64,000 nt of DNA from Saccharum officinarum (taxonomy: Eukaryota; Streptophyta; Magnoliopsida; Poales; Poaceae). Below the pieces are notes generated by a model, which saw only the letters and a list, made by a program, of their open reading frames with translations, was not told the DNA's origin and made no database searches. Of this stretch, positions 13,001 through 23,204 are shown piece by piece. The stretch covers positions 16,407,511 through 16,471,510 of the forward strand of contig CM036159.1 of the NCBI GenBank assembly GCA_020631735.1, in the 5' to 3' direction. The translations under genes were made by a program, and so were the position numbers. Position 1 is the stretch's first letter. Every line of letters starts with the position of its first letter.

Positions 13001-13641
13001 GTGGCCAGCAACGCGCTCGCGCACAGGCGCGAAGCACCGCGAAGGCCTCGGTGTCCGTCGGTGAACCGAAGAAGAGGAGAAAGCAGAGACGGCTCCGGTT
13101 ACTGTAGCAGCAATACCACCTCATTCTTACATTTTCTGCTTTCTTTTAATTACTCCCAAATTTGCATAGCAACTTCAAAATCTCCAAAAACGAAAGTCGT
13201 TCAACTTCTCGAGATCTCCAACTTTGCTTTTTGGACCATCACCAAATTTTCAATAGTTTTGAAATTGGGTTTTTAAAATTGGAATTTGAATTTAGTGTTA
13301 ATAAAATAACTAATTAGCAATTCTGGTAATTAATTAATAAAAAAATCATCATTCAAATATCATAAATCAAAGTACCATTTCATAATTCTAACTTCGTACC
13401 AATCCTTTAAAATCAATGTTTTGAAATTTTATTTATAAAAAAATTGATTTATTAATTTCTCAAAAATTAAATTCAAACTTGAATTTCAGACACTTAAACA
13501 AAGTTATTATTATCATTTCATGCAACACATATTCAACATATTTGAATTTTATGATTGAAACATGAAATGTATGTATGCCATGATGCTCGATGATGCTTCA
13601 TGATCAAGTTTTAATTGTTTCCTAACATTAGGGATGTTACC
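10070..13641 (-). mobile_element. LTR-like block of a further gypsy family, boundaries uncertain
   Basis: The block carries the same ordered landmarks as the other minus-strand LTRs. These are the hairpin block (10376-10431), a CGGTCCTTAACTGAC word near 11010, CCGGGGCTTGCCT at 11354-11366, an AT-rich tract and a GC-rich core (12180-13090). The left end is set at TGTCGGGTGCC (10070) and the right end at GGGATGTTAC (13640), which resembles the GTTACA end of the other LTRs with the last base changed. I see no matching target-site duplication, so the ends may be off by tens of bases. It interrupts the plus-strand LTR. Overlapping frames in the GC-rich core are not credible genes. Confidence 0.55.
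10376..10431 (-). promoter_or_regulatory. LTR hairpin block (10.4 kb copy)
   Basis: On the minus strand, GGGTAAGT (GT at 10429) is followed by the paired arms GAGTATC and GAGTACT-like, then AACCCCTGTTGCAG ending at 10376. Donor to YAG is 54 nt. Confidence 0.6.
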
Positions 13642-14094
13642 TGACTCGTATGTGTGAAAACCTCCTAGTGGGCTCAGAGAGAATTCCTTTCACGCTGCAA
13701 CCGTAGTGTCTATTTAAACCCTCACTACATGTTTTATGAAGAAAAGTTATACAATCTGCTATTATATCTTGTATATAAATGTTAACCATGTTAATGCTCA
13801 CCATGCATCAAATAAATCCTTATTTCTATTATAACTCTGATAACATTTTATATTCCGCTATTATAGTCAAATAATAAATACTCTAATGTAGTATTAAAAT
13901 GGACGTAAGAAATGACTAAGAATGTTGTAAGCGTTATCTTTCATTTATGATCCTGATGTAAAATGTGGATTTTTAAGTTCTCTCTTATGGTGTGCTCGAC
14001 AGAATCGCATAGTTGGTGCTCTCTCTTGGGTACTTTATGTCTAATGGAAGACAAGTACTTTTAGGAGGGCATCAAATTAGGAGGTTCTGCCACA

Positions 14095-14447
14095 CTAGCT
14101 CTGGGTCCTCATCCTCTAGCTGGGGGGGCCACTACCACCGGGGCCTCATCCTGTAGCTAGGGGACGCCGAAGGTGACAACATGCGCTCAAGGGAAGGCCA
14201 CACAATGATCCGACTGTAGATGAGTGAGGCTGCGAACACCTCTAACATCGGGACCTCCATGATGTCGCGATCATGAGTGGTGTCTGGGTATAACGTCAAT
14301 GGTCGGGCTCGACGATGCCTGTCTCATTGGTCAGCTCACTGTGTCCTGCCTGAGCTCCAGCGGCGACCAAGGTGAAGGCTCGTGCCATCTAGGCAGCCCC
14401 TGTCGATCACCTGTGACTGTCGGTGGCGACACTCCTTGCTGCAGCGG
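14095..14447 (-). pseudogene. LINE ORF1 middle fragment
   Basis: GC-rich, non-repetitive sequence between two solo LTRs, collinear with the LINE fragments on both sides. No single open frame survives. The assignment is positional: the left boundary carries the target-site duplication of the gypsy LTR and the right boundary that of the copia LTR. Confidence 0.35.
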
Positions 14448-15500
14448 TGAAAGTCCCTAGTTTTGTTTTGGCTAATTGATGAAACCTAGGACTAACCTTT
14501 GTATCTAAGTGGATGATTTAGATAAAGGTAGTCATTGAATATGAGACATGACATTGACTCATGTGACTAAGATGGTGAAGACCATGATGAGGTTTGGCTC
14601 GATGGACCGGTTATGAAGGTGAAGGGCAAGTCGAGGCTTCGAAGCTAAGGACCATGCGATGGTGAAGCTTGAGCAAGACTTGGCGCCGACGGACCGATGC
14701 AACGGTGAAGAGCAAGTGAAGTCAAGGTCGATGGATCGAGACGGTCATGTGATGATATGAAGTGGATCATATCATTTGGAGAAACAAAATGGGCTCAAGG
14801 CAAAGGTATAACCATAGGGCCATTTTGTTTTGCACTCAAGACACCATAGAGGGTGTGAGTGGTTTAGGATCGATAGCCGAACTATTAAGAGGGGAAGTCT
14901 TATCGGTTACTCGACGCACGGGTGCCACTAGGTGAATTCATGAAGTGCATTACATGTAGGGCCTAGTGAGCTAACTGGAAAACCTTTGAAAATGATCATG
15001 AAAATGCTAACACACATGCACAAGGTGGTGATCACTTGTTGGTGTTGGCATATTTACGAAGGCGATGGAGTTTGAGGGCTAGAGAGGGGTTTGGGGTCCT
15101 CTCTCCCTCCCGCCGAGCTTGTGAGGCGGGATTCAGGCGTTTTCGAGGAGATGAAATGCCTATTTTCCTTTACACCATTGTCGAGATTTGGAGGCGTTGT
15201 CACGTTGTGTTTTATGAGCTATGACATGTGTTTTAGTGATACACATATGGAGAGTAGCTTATAAGTGAACGGGCAAAACAGGTGGAGGAAGAAAAAGTTG
15301 CAAAACACATGCGATATAGGCGATAGACGCCGCTTGGGGGAGCGTCAAATGTGGCGTTGGCATGTCTGTCGACAAACCCTAGTTAGGGTTGCTACACGTG
15401 GAGCGTCAGACGCGGTGTCGCGTGAGTGAGAGACGCAGCCTAGAACATTGTTCTAGCGTCTGTCGCTCGAACGAGTTGAGCGCAGCGTGGCTTCACGCGT

Positions 15501-15724
15501 CAGACGCGTCTGTCGGCTGAGGATCAGACGCGTCTGTTGAGTGTCACGCGAAACAAGCTCACTGGACCGCGTCTGTCACATGGGCGCGTGAATGAAGTTT
15601 TCAAACGGTCGAGTACACGTGACGAACGGCGAGGGTGTCAAACGCCAAAGCTACATCTGTCGCGTTCGCGAGGAGCAACAGACGCTAGACAACGCGTCTG
15701 TTGGTTGGGCAACAGACGCGTCTG
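15501..15724. promoter_or_regulatory. Cluster of CAGACGCGTCTG palindromes
   Basis: The 12-bp palindrome CAGACGCGTCTG occurs at 15501-15512, 15525-15536 and 15713-15724. Half-sites (GCGTCTGT, GTCAGACGCG, AACGCGTCTG) spread from about 15400 to 15740. The cluster ends about 60 bp before a TATA-like ATAAATAC (about 15782), the right arrangement for an LTR enhancer, though this is inference. Confidence 0.6.
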
Positions 15725-15779
15725 TCGCGTGCGTCTGCACCCCTTTTAGCTCCTAACGGCTCTATTTGTTTGGGGGTGC

Positions 15780-15792
15780 TCATAAATACTTG
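15780..15792 (+). promoter_or_regulatory. TATA-like box of the copia LTR
   Basis: CATAAATACTTG follows the palindrome cluster in the U3-like part of the LTR. The match is to a degenerate consensus only. Confidence 0.35.
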
Positions 15793-16707
15793 TTGGCCGG
15801 CCCTTGGGGAGTACTCTTGATATTTCTAACACTCTTGTGCATCCTTTGAGCTAAAGCTTCTACCTCCAACTCATCTCACTTGCTTGATTGCAAATCAAAA
15901 GTGAGATTGAGTGATCCCAAAGTGCATTGCATAGCTTGAGGGCATCTAGTGACACTTGTGGGTGGTTTAGCCGGTGGATTTCTTGTTACTCTTGGAGAGT
16001 ACCACTCCTAGCTGGCTTGGAGATTGTTGGAGGCATTGGCAAGAGAATGAGATTGTTCTTGGCCACCTCCAGTTGATTGTAAGAGGTTCTTGTGTTTTCC
16101 TCGGAGGAGTGCCAAAAGTAACTCTAATACATTGCGCGTGTCATTGAGTTACCTCACTTGAGAGTGGTGTCTTGCGGTGCCTTGCGGGGCGTGCCTTGAG
16201 GGGCAAGTGACTTAAGGGTCACACCGAGAAACCATCTAAGTGTTGGTCGACACAACCGGTGATGTAGCTTGTCGGTGCATAAGTGAATACCGGGTGAACA
16301 AAAATATTATGTCTCTTGTCTCCCGGTGATTGGTCTTCATATTGTGTTGTTGTCAATATTGATTGATTGTATATCATCTTGGTGATTGGCAACATCTTCA
16401 CTCCACCGTTGGTATAAGAATCATAATCCTCTCTCTTGCATTTACATTTACTAGATTATCTTGTGTAGCTCTAGTGGCAGCTTTGCTAGTAGTGTTGTTA
16501 GCTTACTCACTAGTGTAAAATTAGTGATATAGCCATTTGTGTGAACTAGAGATCATATCTACTAGACTTGTGGATAGGAGGCTTGCATCACAACCGTAGG
16601 CCAAGCAAAACTCGTTTTACGTCATTTGTTATTCTAACAAGTTTGCTTAGTGGTTCGTGTAGGATTTTTAAGGCTATTCACCCCCTCTAGCCATCTAGGA
16701 CCTTACA

Positions 16708-18162
16708 AGCGCATCGTCCCCCTTCAGCTGTCATCGACGTCTCCAACGTTGACACCCACTGCTGTCGCATGAAGCCGCACTTGGCACGGCTACAGATGCA
16801 CCCGGGACAGCTCTAGCCAGGCTTGGCGTGTCGCCCTGAGTACGTGGCCGGCCTTCTGTGGCACTAGATGTACTAGAGCTAGAAGGAGGCATCGTCTGCC
16901 GCCTCCTCTTATAGCCTTGCGTGAGGTGTCAGGACCCCTTGCATCAGAGGCAGCGTGGAGGTAGCTTACAGGTGCCTCCCTGTGCGCGGTGGAGAGACAG
17001 TTGAGGCACTTTCCAAGTAGGTCCGCCGGATAGTGGTTAGGGGGCCGCTGGTTCACCGATGCAGTGGGGGCGGGGCGCGTCCTGCCGACGCCGCATGACG
17101 ATCCTTACGACAGGACCTCACACCAGCCATCAATGTCCGGCGCAGAGATGCGTTGTTGGGCGCCACAGCGCGGATCGAGCCGCATGTGAGCTGGTACCCG
17201 TCCACGACGACCGAGACGTTGGCGGGCAGGGACATGACCCTCCATTGGCTGCACAGGCAAGGTGTTCACCAGTTGTGGACGCGGCCGGCTGCGCTTTCTC
17301 CACCTACAGCCATGTCCCTGTTGACTGAGGTCCGCTCCAGCATGGCCCGAACCCGAGGCAGGGCGAGTCTTGGCGTTAGTGGGTGCCGTGACCGCCGGCG
17401 CACCTTCGCCGGGTGACACGTCGAGGTAGCTTGAGGGGCGACTGTCGTCGGACTCCTCGCCGTCGTGGTCCACCCACCGGCGGTGTTTTCGATGGCCTCC
17501 GAGACTGGCCAGAATGGAGCCGCAGCCGCTGATAGGGAGGAGGAGCTTGGGGTGGCCGGCGTTGGCGCAGCGGTCTGCGACAGATGGCATGGCGATCCCC
17601 AGAGGTGACTCCGCTTCCCCGGTCCCAAACCCAATCCTAGAACCTGGCGCTAGGTCGTCCGGCGCAGGCGGCGCCATGGAAGAGCAGCACCCAGACCCCA
17701 CGCACGGACCTGTCGCCGCCGCAACTTGCCTCGGTGCTGTTTGGGGCACCGGAGACTGCCGTGGCGGCAGCGCCGGCGTAGCCTCCCGACGCAGCCTGGG
17801 AGGCGGCTTCAAACGGCGGGGAGGAGGGCCCGGCCGCTCGATCTGGGCACGGCTGGGCCGCGATGGCTAGCTCCGGCACACCCGCGGAGCCTACACTGGA
17901 CCCGGTCTTCTCCAACGCGGGCGACAGCGGCGCGGGTGCACAACAGGAGCATGCGGGCGGCGACGTCGCGTCCACGCGACCACCGGCGGTCACGCAACCG
18001 CCAGCGCAGGGACCGCCTGCCCCGGCACCAGTTAGCTCCGTCGCGCTTGCACATCGGGAGCAAGGCCATTAGCGGCGGAGGATGCCCCGCCAGATCTGGT
18101 GGGGTGAGGGGTGGCCGGCTCGACGACGGCCGACATCGTCGGTGGCGGCAGGGTGGGGCAGA
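16708..18162 (-). pseudogene. LINE ORF1 N-terminal part with CCHC zinc knuckle
   Basis: The minus strand is GC-rich and opens in several overlapping frames, as expected of a decayed proline-rich ORF1. Near 17010-16960 it encodes KCLNCLSTAHREAP. With a one-base shift this gives C-X2-C-X4-H-X4-C, followed by a second C..C...H pattern near 16950 broken by stops. Paired CCHC knuckles are a feature of plant LINE ORF1, which binds element RNA. Just upstream (17235-17053) is SVVVDGYQLTCGSIRAVAPN, part of a longer conserved-looking region. The 5' end is placed near 18162, where the CCCCACCCTGCCGCC-like start meets AT-rich sequence. The other GC-rich frames here on both strands are shadows. Confidence 0.5.
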
Positions 18163-18246
18163 TATATTGACACTCTCATATATATATTTAACTTTTGTGA
18201 TAAACTTATTTGAAGATACAAATGTTGATACTATTTTCTATATTTT

Positions 18247-18431
18247 TAGAGGGTGTTTGGGACTGTTCCACTTCATGTTTTGAGCTTCGCTCCACGTTTT
18301 TTAACCAAAAAGGTTTAGCTCCACGCACTCTGCTAAAAAAAAGTGGAGTTGTGGGAGCATCTAAAGAAGTGCTCCACAAACTCTATATTTTTTTGCAGTG
18401 CAGAATTCATGGTGCAGTCCTAAACGCACGT
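18247..18431. mobile_element. Small TIR element (MITE)
   Basis: Inverted termini GTGTTTGGGACTG (left) and CAGTCCTAAACGC (right) bound about 185 bp. The interior has inverted words GCTCCACG and GTGGAG. Non-coding. Confidence 0.55.
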
Positions 18432-18520
18432 CTTTAGTCAGTTTGACTCCTCAATCAGCGAGATGTGCATTTATTTTTATTTTGAGTAGACTTTTGTGCT
18501 TGTTCTTCGGCAGTTCCTGA

Positions 18521-18681
18521 TGCCGCCAATTTCACCAGCAAGCGAATGACATGATTTCCTCCACCAGGTGTCCATGAATCTTAGGTGTGAGAGGATCTCC
18601 CATCAAATTTGTGTAGAGTAGGCCACCGAAATAGAATGCGGTCGTTGGTTTCCAGCGCCTGGTCGTATAGTTTGGTGAAGC
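18521..18681 (-). pseudogene. Exon-like fragment of an unrecognised gene
   Basis: On the minus strand an acceptor-like TGTGCTTTCAG precedes position 18681. The following sequence reads FTKLYDQALETNDRILFRWP in one frame before a stop near 18595; the frame then reopens as SWTPGGGNHVIRLLVKLAAS. The mix of a splice acceptor and protein-like sequence suggests an old or captured exon. I do not recognise the family. Confidence 0.25.
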
Positions 18682-18884
18682 CTGAAAGCACATATTTTTT
18701 GTCAAAAGGGAATTTGAACACATATTGTCATTGAATAAAGCTAAAACTTTAAACACATAATTGTCATCAGGCAACCATCCCTATTTCACTTCGAGCTTAA
18801 AAAAAAGAATTGAGTGAACACATGGCCCCACTTTGGATTCAAAGGATGTAGTATAGGGATATAAACATGGGCTTGCTATCACCT

Positions 18885-19850
18885 GGACATCCGGATGGAT
18901 AGGACGTTCGAATGCCCGCGCTTGCGTCATTTTTCCTGCGTTGTTTCACGCGTCCACGTGGGGCCCGCATCATCTCGAACGTCACCAGCATCGAGAAGAG
19001 AGAGAGAGGAGGCGGCAGATGCCCAGCCGGCGTCAGGAGGAGAAGACACCGATGCGAGGCAGCAGAAGGTGAGGAGGGAGATGCAGCACTCGGTCTACTT
19101 TTGAAATATTCAGATGCAACACTTTCAACATACGTCTAAACGTAGATGAACACTTGAAACATGCATGTGAAACCCTTGCAAAAACACTGAAAAAACACTT
19201 GAAACCATTTTAAAAACATACGCAACATTCAGATAAAAACACTTGCACACATATGTGTGAAACATATGCAACATCCAGATAAACACACAGGATACGTCTG
19301 AAAAAACAGATGATGCATTGGGAACAGAAGCTTGCCACATACGTGTACAATCATTGCATATATGCAACATCATAATCCACTTTTGCAACATTCGTATGAA
19401 ACACTTGCAATATACCTCTGAAACATCTGAAACACATGAAACATACGCTTGCAACGTGTGCTTTTAAGCGTAACATCTACTTGCTACTTGGAGGAAAATT
19501 GAGGCTCGTCGATACGAAGCTCGACACCGGTGTGGAGCTTGATGCCACGGAGTGGCGCGGAGGTCCCTGGTGTGGAGCTCGTCGGTGGCACGAACCTCGG
19601 TAGAGGCTGCGGCAAGCGTGGGAGCGCGGCCACAATGGGAGGCGCGAGTACGAACAAGGATGGCACGGGAGAGGGCGAGATCTGTCCCACAAGCAGTGGC
19701 GCACAGCGCGAGCGGGGAGGGTAGGATCCGTCCCACGAGCAGGAGTGCGCAGCGCGCGGACGCCACAGAGCGAGCGGACACGGGCGGCGCGGTCCGTTCA
19801 GCATGCGGGCGACGCGGGCAGGTCCATCCGTCCGAACGGATGACTGAACA
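18885..19850. mobile_element. Possible Mutator-like non-autonomous element
   Basis: The left border CATCCGGATGGATAGGACGT and the inverted right border (minus strand CATCCGTTCGGACGGATGGA at about 19841-19822) form imperfect terminal repeats. Next to each is a GCCCGCGC/GCCCGCGT word. Inside is a tract of degenerate repeats (19090-19462) and a GC-rich segment (19490-19800). No transposase is encoded. I did not find a convincing 9-bp target duplication, so the superfamily is a guess. Confidence 0.35.
19090..19462. repeat. Degenerate short tandem repeats (GAAACACTTGCAACAT type)
   Basis: Words such as GCAACATTCAGATAAA, GAAACACTTGCAA, ACATACGTCTGAAA and GAAACATATGCAAC recur with a spacing of roughly 20-40 bp. 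I recall similar tracts inside grass DNA transposons. Open frames across it only reflect the repeat. Confidence 0.6.
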
Positions 19851-20473
19851 GGAAAACCTGCATAAGATGATGATAATTGATAAGAATAACAGCTTGACTT
19901 GAACTCGGGTTTAAATAGCAATTATCTATACCATTTCCCCATCTATGCTTCTGTCCGATTTGGACAATATAGCATACTATTTGGGTTGGACCAGATGAAA
20001 ACCGCCTCCACGTCCGTTTCCTTCTCTTGCGGCCCATAACGCCTGGCGGCCCATTCCCTGCCTACTGCTTTCCTGTGCTCCTGCTTTTCTTCGTTCGTCG
20101 ATGATAATGGCTATACTCGCTAGTTGCTACTCACTTCTCTAAAAAAAAAATACAATTCTAGCTATGAGACAAATCAAGCCTTTTAAATTTAATCAGGTTT
20201 ATGAAAAATAATATTAACACTTATATCTTTAAATAAGTTTATTATAAAAATATATTTCATTGTTAATCGCATGGTATTTATTTGATATCACGAATGTTCA
20301 TATTTTTCGTATGGGTTTCATCAAACTTGAAATCGTTTCAACTTTGAGAGTGAAAATTGCATATTTTTCTTAACAGATGGAGTACCGCGGTCAATGGATG
20401 AAAATCAGGCTCGCCTTCCAATGAGGCAGCGTCTTTCTTCCTGTGATCCTCCCCTGCTGTCCAGCACATTCTA
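19851..20473. other. No recognisable feature
   Basis: Mixed AT-rich sequence with a short GC-richer patch at about 19980-20100. I see no coding, structural or repeat signal. Confidence 0.4.
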
Positions 20474-20691
20474 TAGTGTTTAGTTCGAGGAATAAATTGG
20501 TCCATCGTCTCACTCTTTACATTTTTGTTTGGTTTATAGAATGAAATAGATTGATGCATCATCATTAATTCCTCACAAACTAATAATTAGTACCACTGTG
20601 AGAAATGGAGTCATTCCACCAAATTTGAGAAAATGGACTTATGATGCACCGCCCCATCTAGGATGATTTGATTATTCAAACTAAACACAAT
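20474..20691. mobile_element. Small TIR element (MITE)
   Basis: Left end AGTGTTTAGTTCGAGGAATA and right end (minus strand) TGTGTTTAGTTTGAATAATC form inverted repeats around about 218 bp of AT-rich non-coding DNA. Confidence 0.6.
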
Positions 20692-20898
20692 GTAAATGTT
20701 TTAGCAGTGCTGGTGTGATGGCTTCCATCCTCTATCTCTTCACCAAATTTGAGAAAATAGAATATCTTAAAAGTTGTATACTAATGCCATTTGGTGGCAT
20801 ATCATAGTTTATATACATACAATTTATATGTACAGCAACTTCATACTTTCTTCTGTAATTATAGGGGAGGAAGTGTATCGAGAAGCCAAGCTATTTAA

Positions 20899-21515
20899 GG
20901 GCCACTTTGGTAGAGCTCCCATCCAGCTCCCAGCAGCTCCCGCTCCTACTCTCCACCACTTCCACTCCGGCTACTCTCCAGTGAGAATCAAGGGCGTTTG
21001 GTGGGGCTTCTCCGTCGACTCCCGCTCCCAGATCTAGAGGAGATCGATCATGATCCTGCTCCTTCGTTGTCCGTGCCAGCAACGACGAAGCAAAGGGCGC
21101 GGTGTTGGCAGCGGAGGCAGAGAAGGTCGTGCAGGGGGGGCGCGGCACGGCGGAGGAGGTTGCAGCACTGAGGAGAAGGGCGTAGGGTGCGTTGGCGGCA
21201 GAGGCGAAGGAGGGCATGTCGGCAGCAGAGGTGGAGGAGGGTGCATCCGCAGTGGTCGAGGGTGCATCGGAGCCGGAGCAGGGCGCGACAGAGATGGGGT
21301 TGCTCGGCTGCGAGGCGAGGACGTGTGCAGGGAAGATGAGGGAGCGGCACAGAGCGATGGCGAGTGGGTTTTTTTTTCGCTCCCCACTTGACGTGTAATT
21401 TGGAGGGAGTGGTGGGAACCCTTGCCTGGCGGAGCGGTGCGGAGCTGGGCCATTTGGCAGCGCTCCGCTAATTCTCGCGCAGAGCGGATTGGCGGGAGCG
21501 CTGTCAAAGGCGCCA
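20899..21515. mobile_element. Non-autonomous DNA element with GC-rich core
   Basis: Left end GGGCCACTTTGGTAGAGCTC and right end (minus strand) TGGCGCCTTTGACAGCGCTC are imperfect inverted repeats. The core (21050-21390) is GC-rich and opens in many frames on both strands, all compositional. No transposase is seen. Confidence 0.5.
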
Positions 21516-21942
21516 TAATAGTCTAGCAACACATGATTGCCGCAGCTAGCTCACCCCAAACTTGTCTTGATGTCTATATGAACTTGTGAAGTTTTTTGTG
21601 GCACATATATCTTTTACATGATTATTACACAAGCATTACATGAACCTGTCATACCTATATTTGTGAAGCTTTTTTTTTGCTGCACACAGCGTCAGAGAGA
21701 ACTTTATTAAAAATGATGACCGAGACCACATTTTAGCTTTTCTGTACATAGCGTTATTCAAAGAATCAAAGTCCAAATTAGTCATGTGTTTACTTTCTGA
21801 GTGTTAAGGAAGTAAACCAGGACAAATTTTACTACACGATGTACATTGGGTTGGAAATGTCTTTTCCGGTACCATTTGACGAAAGTGACGGATAAGAAAT
21901 GAAAGTTTAAACGGATGGCATATAAGGAAACAAAAACTTTTA
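21516..21942. other. No recognisable feature
   Basis: AT-rich sequence without coding, repeat or inverted-repeat signal that I can see. Confidence 0.4.
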
Positions 21943-22290
21943 GGCCCGTTTGAATCCTTGAATAGAATTTAATAATTATAATTTAGACGCATATTAATTA
22001 AGCTAATATAGTTGTATATAGATTATATTTGTATATTATTATCAGCTATACAAGAGATATACTTATGCGTTGTATTTCTACCACAGTGGAGTGAGTTGAA
22101 GATCGTGTTATAAGTTGCAAAGTAGAAACATAGCATGATAATCTATAGAATAAATTTTCATCTCCCACCATATGAATTTGAGATAGGCTTATGCATGAAC
22201 TTTGGAAAGTGGTAGAATGTCAAAGTTCCAAATAGCCTAGTTCAATGAGTGGATTTCAATTCCACCAAATAAAATGATCCATACGGCCCC
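21943..22290. mobile_element. Tourist-like element
   Basis: Termini GGCCCGTTTGAATCC (left) and, on the minus strand, GGGGCCGTATGGATCA (right) bound about 350 bp of AT-rich DNA that includes TAATTAAGCTAATATA. Confidence 0.55.
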
Positions 22291-22499
22291 AACAAATAAG
22301 GCACCATCTCAACTTCCGATGATAAATAAGGAATTCTCTCAAAGAAATATGCAGCTTTGGTTTGATTCTCTTGCTTCATAGACATATCAGTGCTACTGCT
22401 GTATTTTTTTTAAATGTTAGCAGACTCACATGGGTTCTCTAGGCTTCTAGCAGTGTTTGGTCTCGGCCTCTTAACTGGCTAGCAGTAGGTCACATGGGC

Positions 22500-22957
22500 T
22501 TGTACAGTTGTTGGTCTCGGCCCGTGTTTGTAGCAAGCTGCGGGCCCTGCCCATGAGTAGATGCAGCGTAGAGCCCGAAACGGCAAAACTATCCTATGAG
22601 ACCGAAGCAAAGCCTGGCGAGCAGCGCTGGCGTATGGTCTATAGTGTGCCTGGCCGCCTGCGCTTGCTGTTCCGGAATCCGGACTCCCGGTCCCGGCTAC
22701 CGTCTTTGATCGTGCAACGCTCTTGCATGTCTGCGCCCGTGCCCGGTGTCACGTCCCGGGACCCGGGGACCGCAGCACCACTGCCGGGCGCTGGTCCGTC
22801 TGGCAGGTGCCTGAGCCCTGAACCCCTGGACCATTGGCGTGGCGTGCTGCACTGCTGTGGGCACAAGATGTTGCCCGCGCGCGTGTCAACGGCACCGCCA
22901 GTAGTAACATGTCCGGTACCGTTCCACACGTACTGATAGCAGCTAGCCTCTCTTCTC
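22500..22957. other. GC-rich patch, no gene assigned
   Basis: A plus-strand open frame of 142 codons (22508-22936) and a minus-strand frame of 132 codons (23037-22639) overlap almost fully. This is typical of GC-rich sequence lacking stops. Neither shows a domain I recognise and neither has clear codon bias. Confidence 0.4.
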
Positions 22958-23193
22958 TGGGCTGTGTTTAGACGGTGAAATTTTTTGCAAAATACTATTG
23001 TAGCATTTTTTGTTGTTATTTGGTAATTAGTGTCCAATCATAAATTAATTAGACTTAAAAGATTTGTCTTATAAATTATGGCTAAACTATATAATTAGTT
23101 TTATTTTTTATCTATATTTAATGTTTCATGCATATGTTCAAAGATTCGATGAGATCTTAAAAACTTTTACAAAATTTTCTGAACTAAATGAGG
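22958..23193 (+). mobile_element. Tourist-like MITE (4)
   Basis: It starts GGGCTGTGTTTAGACGGTG and ends CTGAACTAAATGAGGCC. The interior follows the backbone of the MITE at 551-790 (TTGTTGTTATTTGGTAATTA, AATTAGACTTAAAAGA, TTTCATGCATATG). Non-coding. Confidence 0.65.
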
Positions 23194-23204
23194 CCAGATA
23201 GCAC

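Larger units (their letters stand above)
2282..14094 (+). mobile_element. Plus-strand gypsy-type solo LTR, split by two nested LTRs
   Basis: It begins TGTAACACCGCTGG at 2282 and ends GGTTCTGCCACA at 14094. These termini match, in reverse complement, the LTR ends of element C (60192-63313). The flanks CCAGC (2277-2281) and CTAGC (14095-14099) are a 4/5 target-site duplication. The LTR consists of 2282-5344, 8879-10069 and about 13642-14094, roughly 4.7 kb in all. No gag or pol lies between the ends, hence solo. A GC-rich core (about 3190-4400) corresponds to the GC-rich cores of the other LTRs. The last segment has the CTCGACAGAA word also found near the ends of the C LTRs. Confidence 0.65.
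14448..16707 (+). mobile_element. Copia-type solo LTR (SIRE/Maximus-like)
   Basis: It starts TGAAAGTCCCTAGTTTTG at 14448 and ends CTAGGACCTTACA at 16707. The near-perfect target-site duplication is AGCGG (14443-14447) / AGCGC (16708-16712). The GGCTAATTGATGAAACC start and the TTCACCCCCTCTAG end resemble long LTRs of SIRE-type Ty1/copia elements in grasses; this family call is from memory. A cluster of CAGACGCGTCTG palindromes (15501-15724) lies upstream of a TATA-like ATAAATAC at about 15782. No internal region remains. The short open frames inside are not genes. Confidence 0.65.
1543..18162 (-). mobile_element. Decayed LINE (L1-type), interrupted by two solo LTRs
   Basis: The parts, in element order, are 16708-18162 (5' end and ORF1 with zinc knuckle), 14095-14447 (ORF1 middle) and 1543-2281 (ORF1 C-terminus and 3' end). 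They are split by a copia-type solo LTR (14448-16707) and a gypsy-type solo LTR with its own nested insertions (2282-14094). The 3' end on the minus strand reads GCGTATTCAAGAAAAAAG, a form I know from grass LINE tails. No ORF2 (endonuclease or RT) is visible between the ORF1 end and the tail, so the copy is internally deleted or belongs to a non-autonomous ORF1-only family. Confidence 0.6.

Noticed and set aside
17105..17870. 235-codon minus-strand frame and opposing plus-strand frames
   Set aside because: GC-rich, open in nearly all frames; the better reading is decayed LINE ORF1 sequence, supported by the adjacent zinc knuckle in a different frame.
22508..22936. 142-codon plus-strand open frame
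   Set aside because: An equally long frame exists on the opposite strand, with no domain, repeat or splice support.
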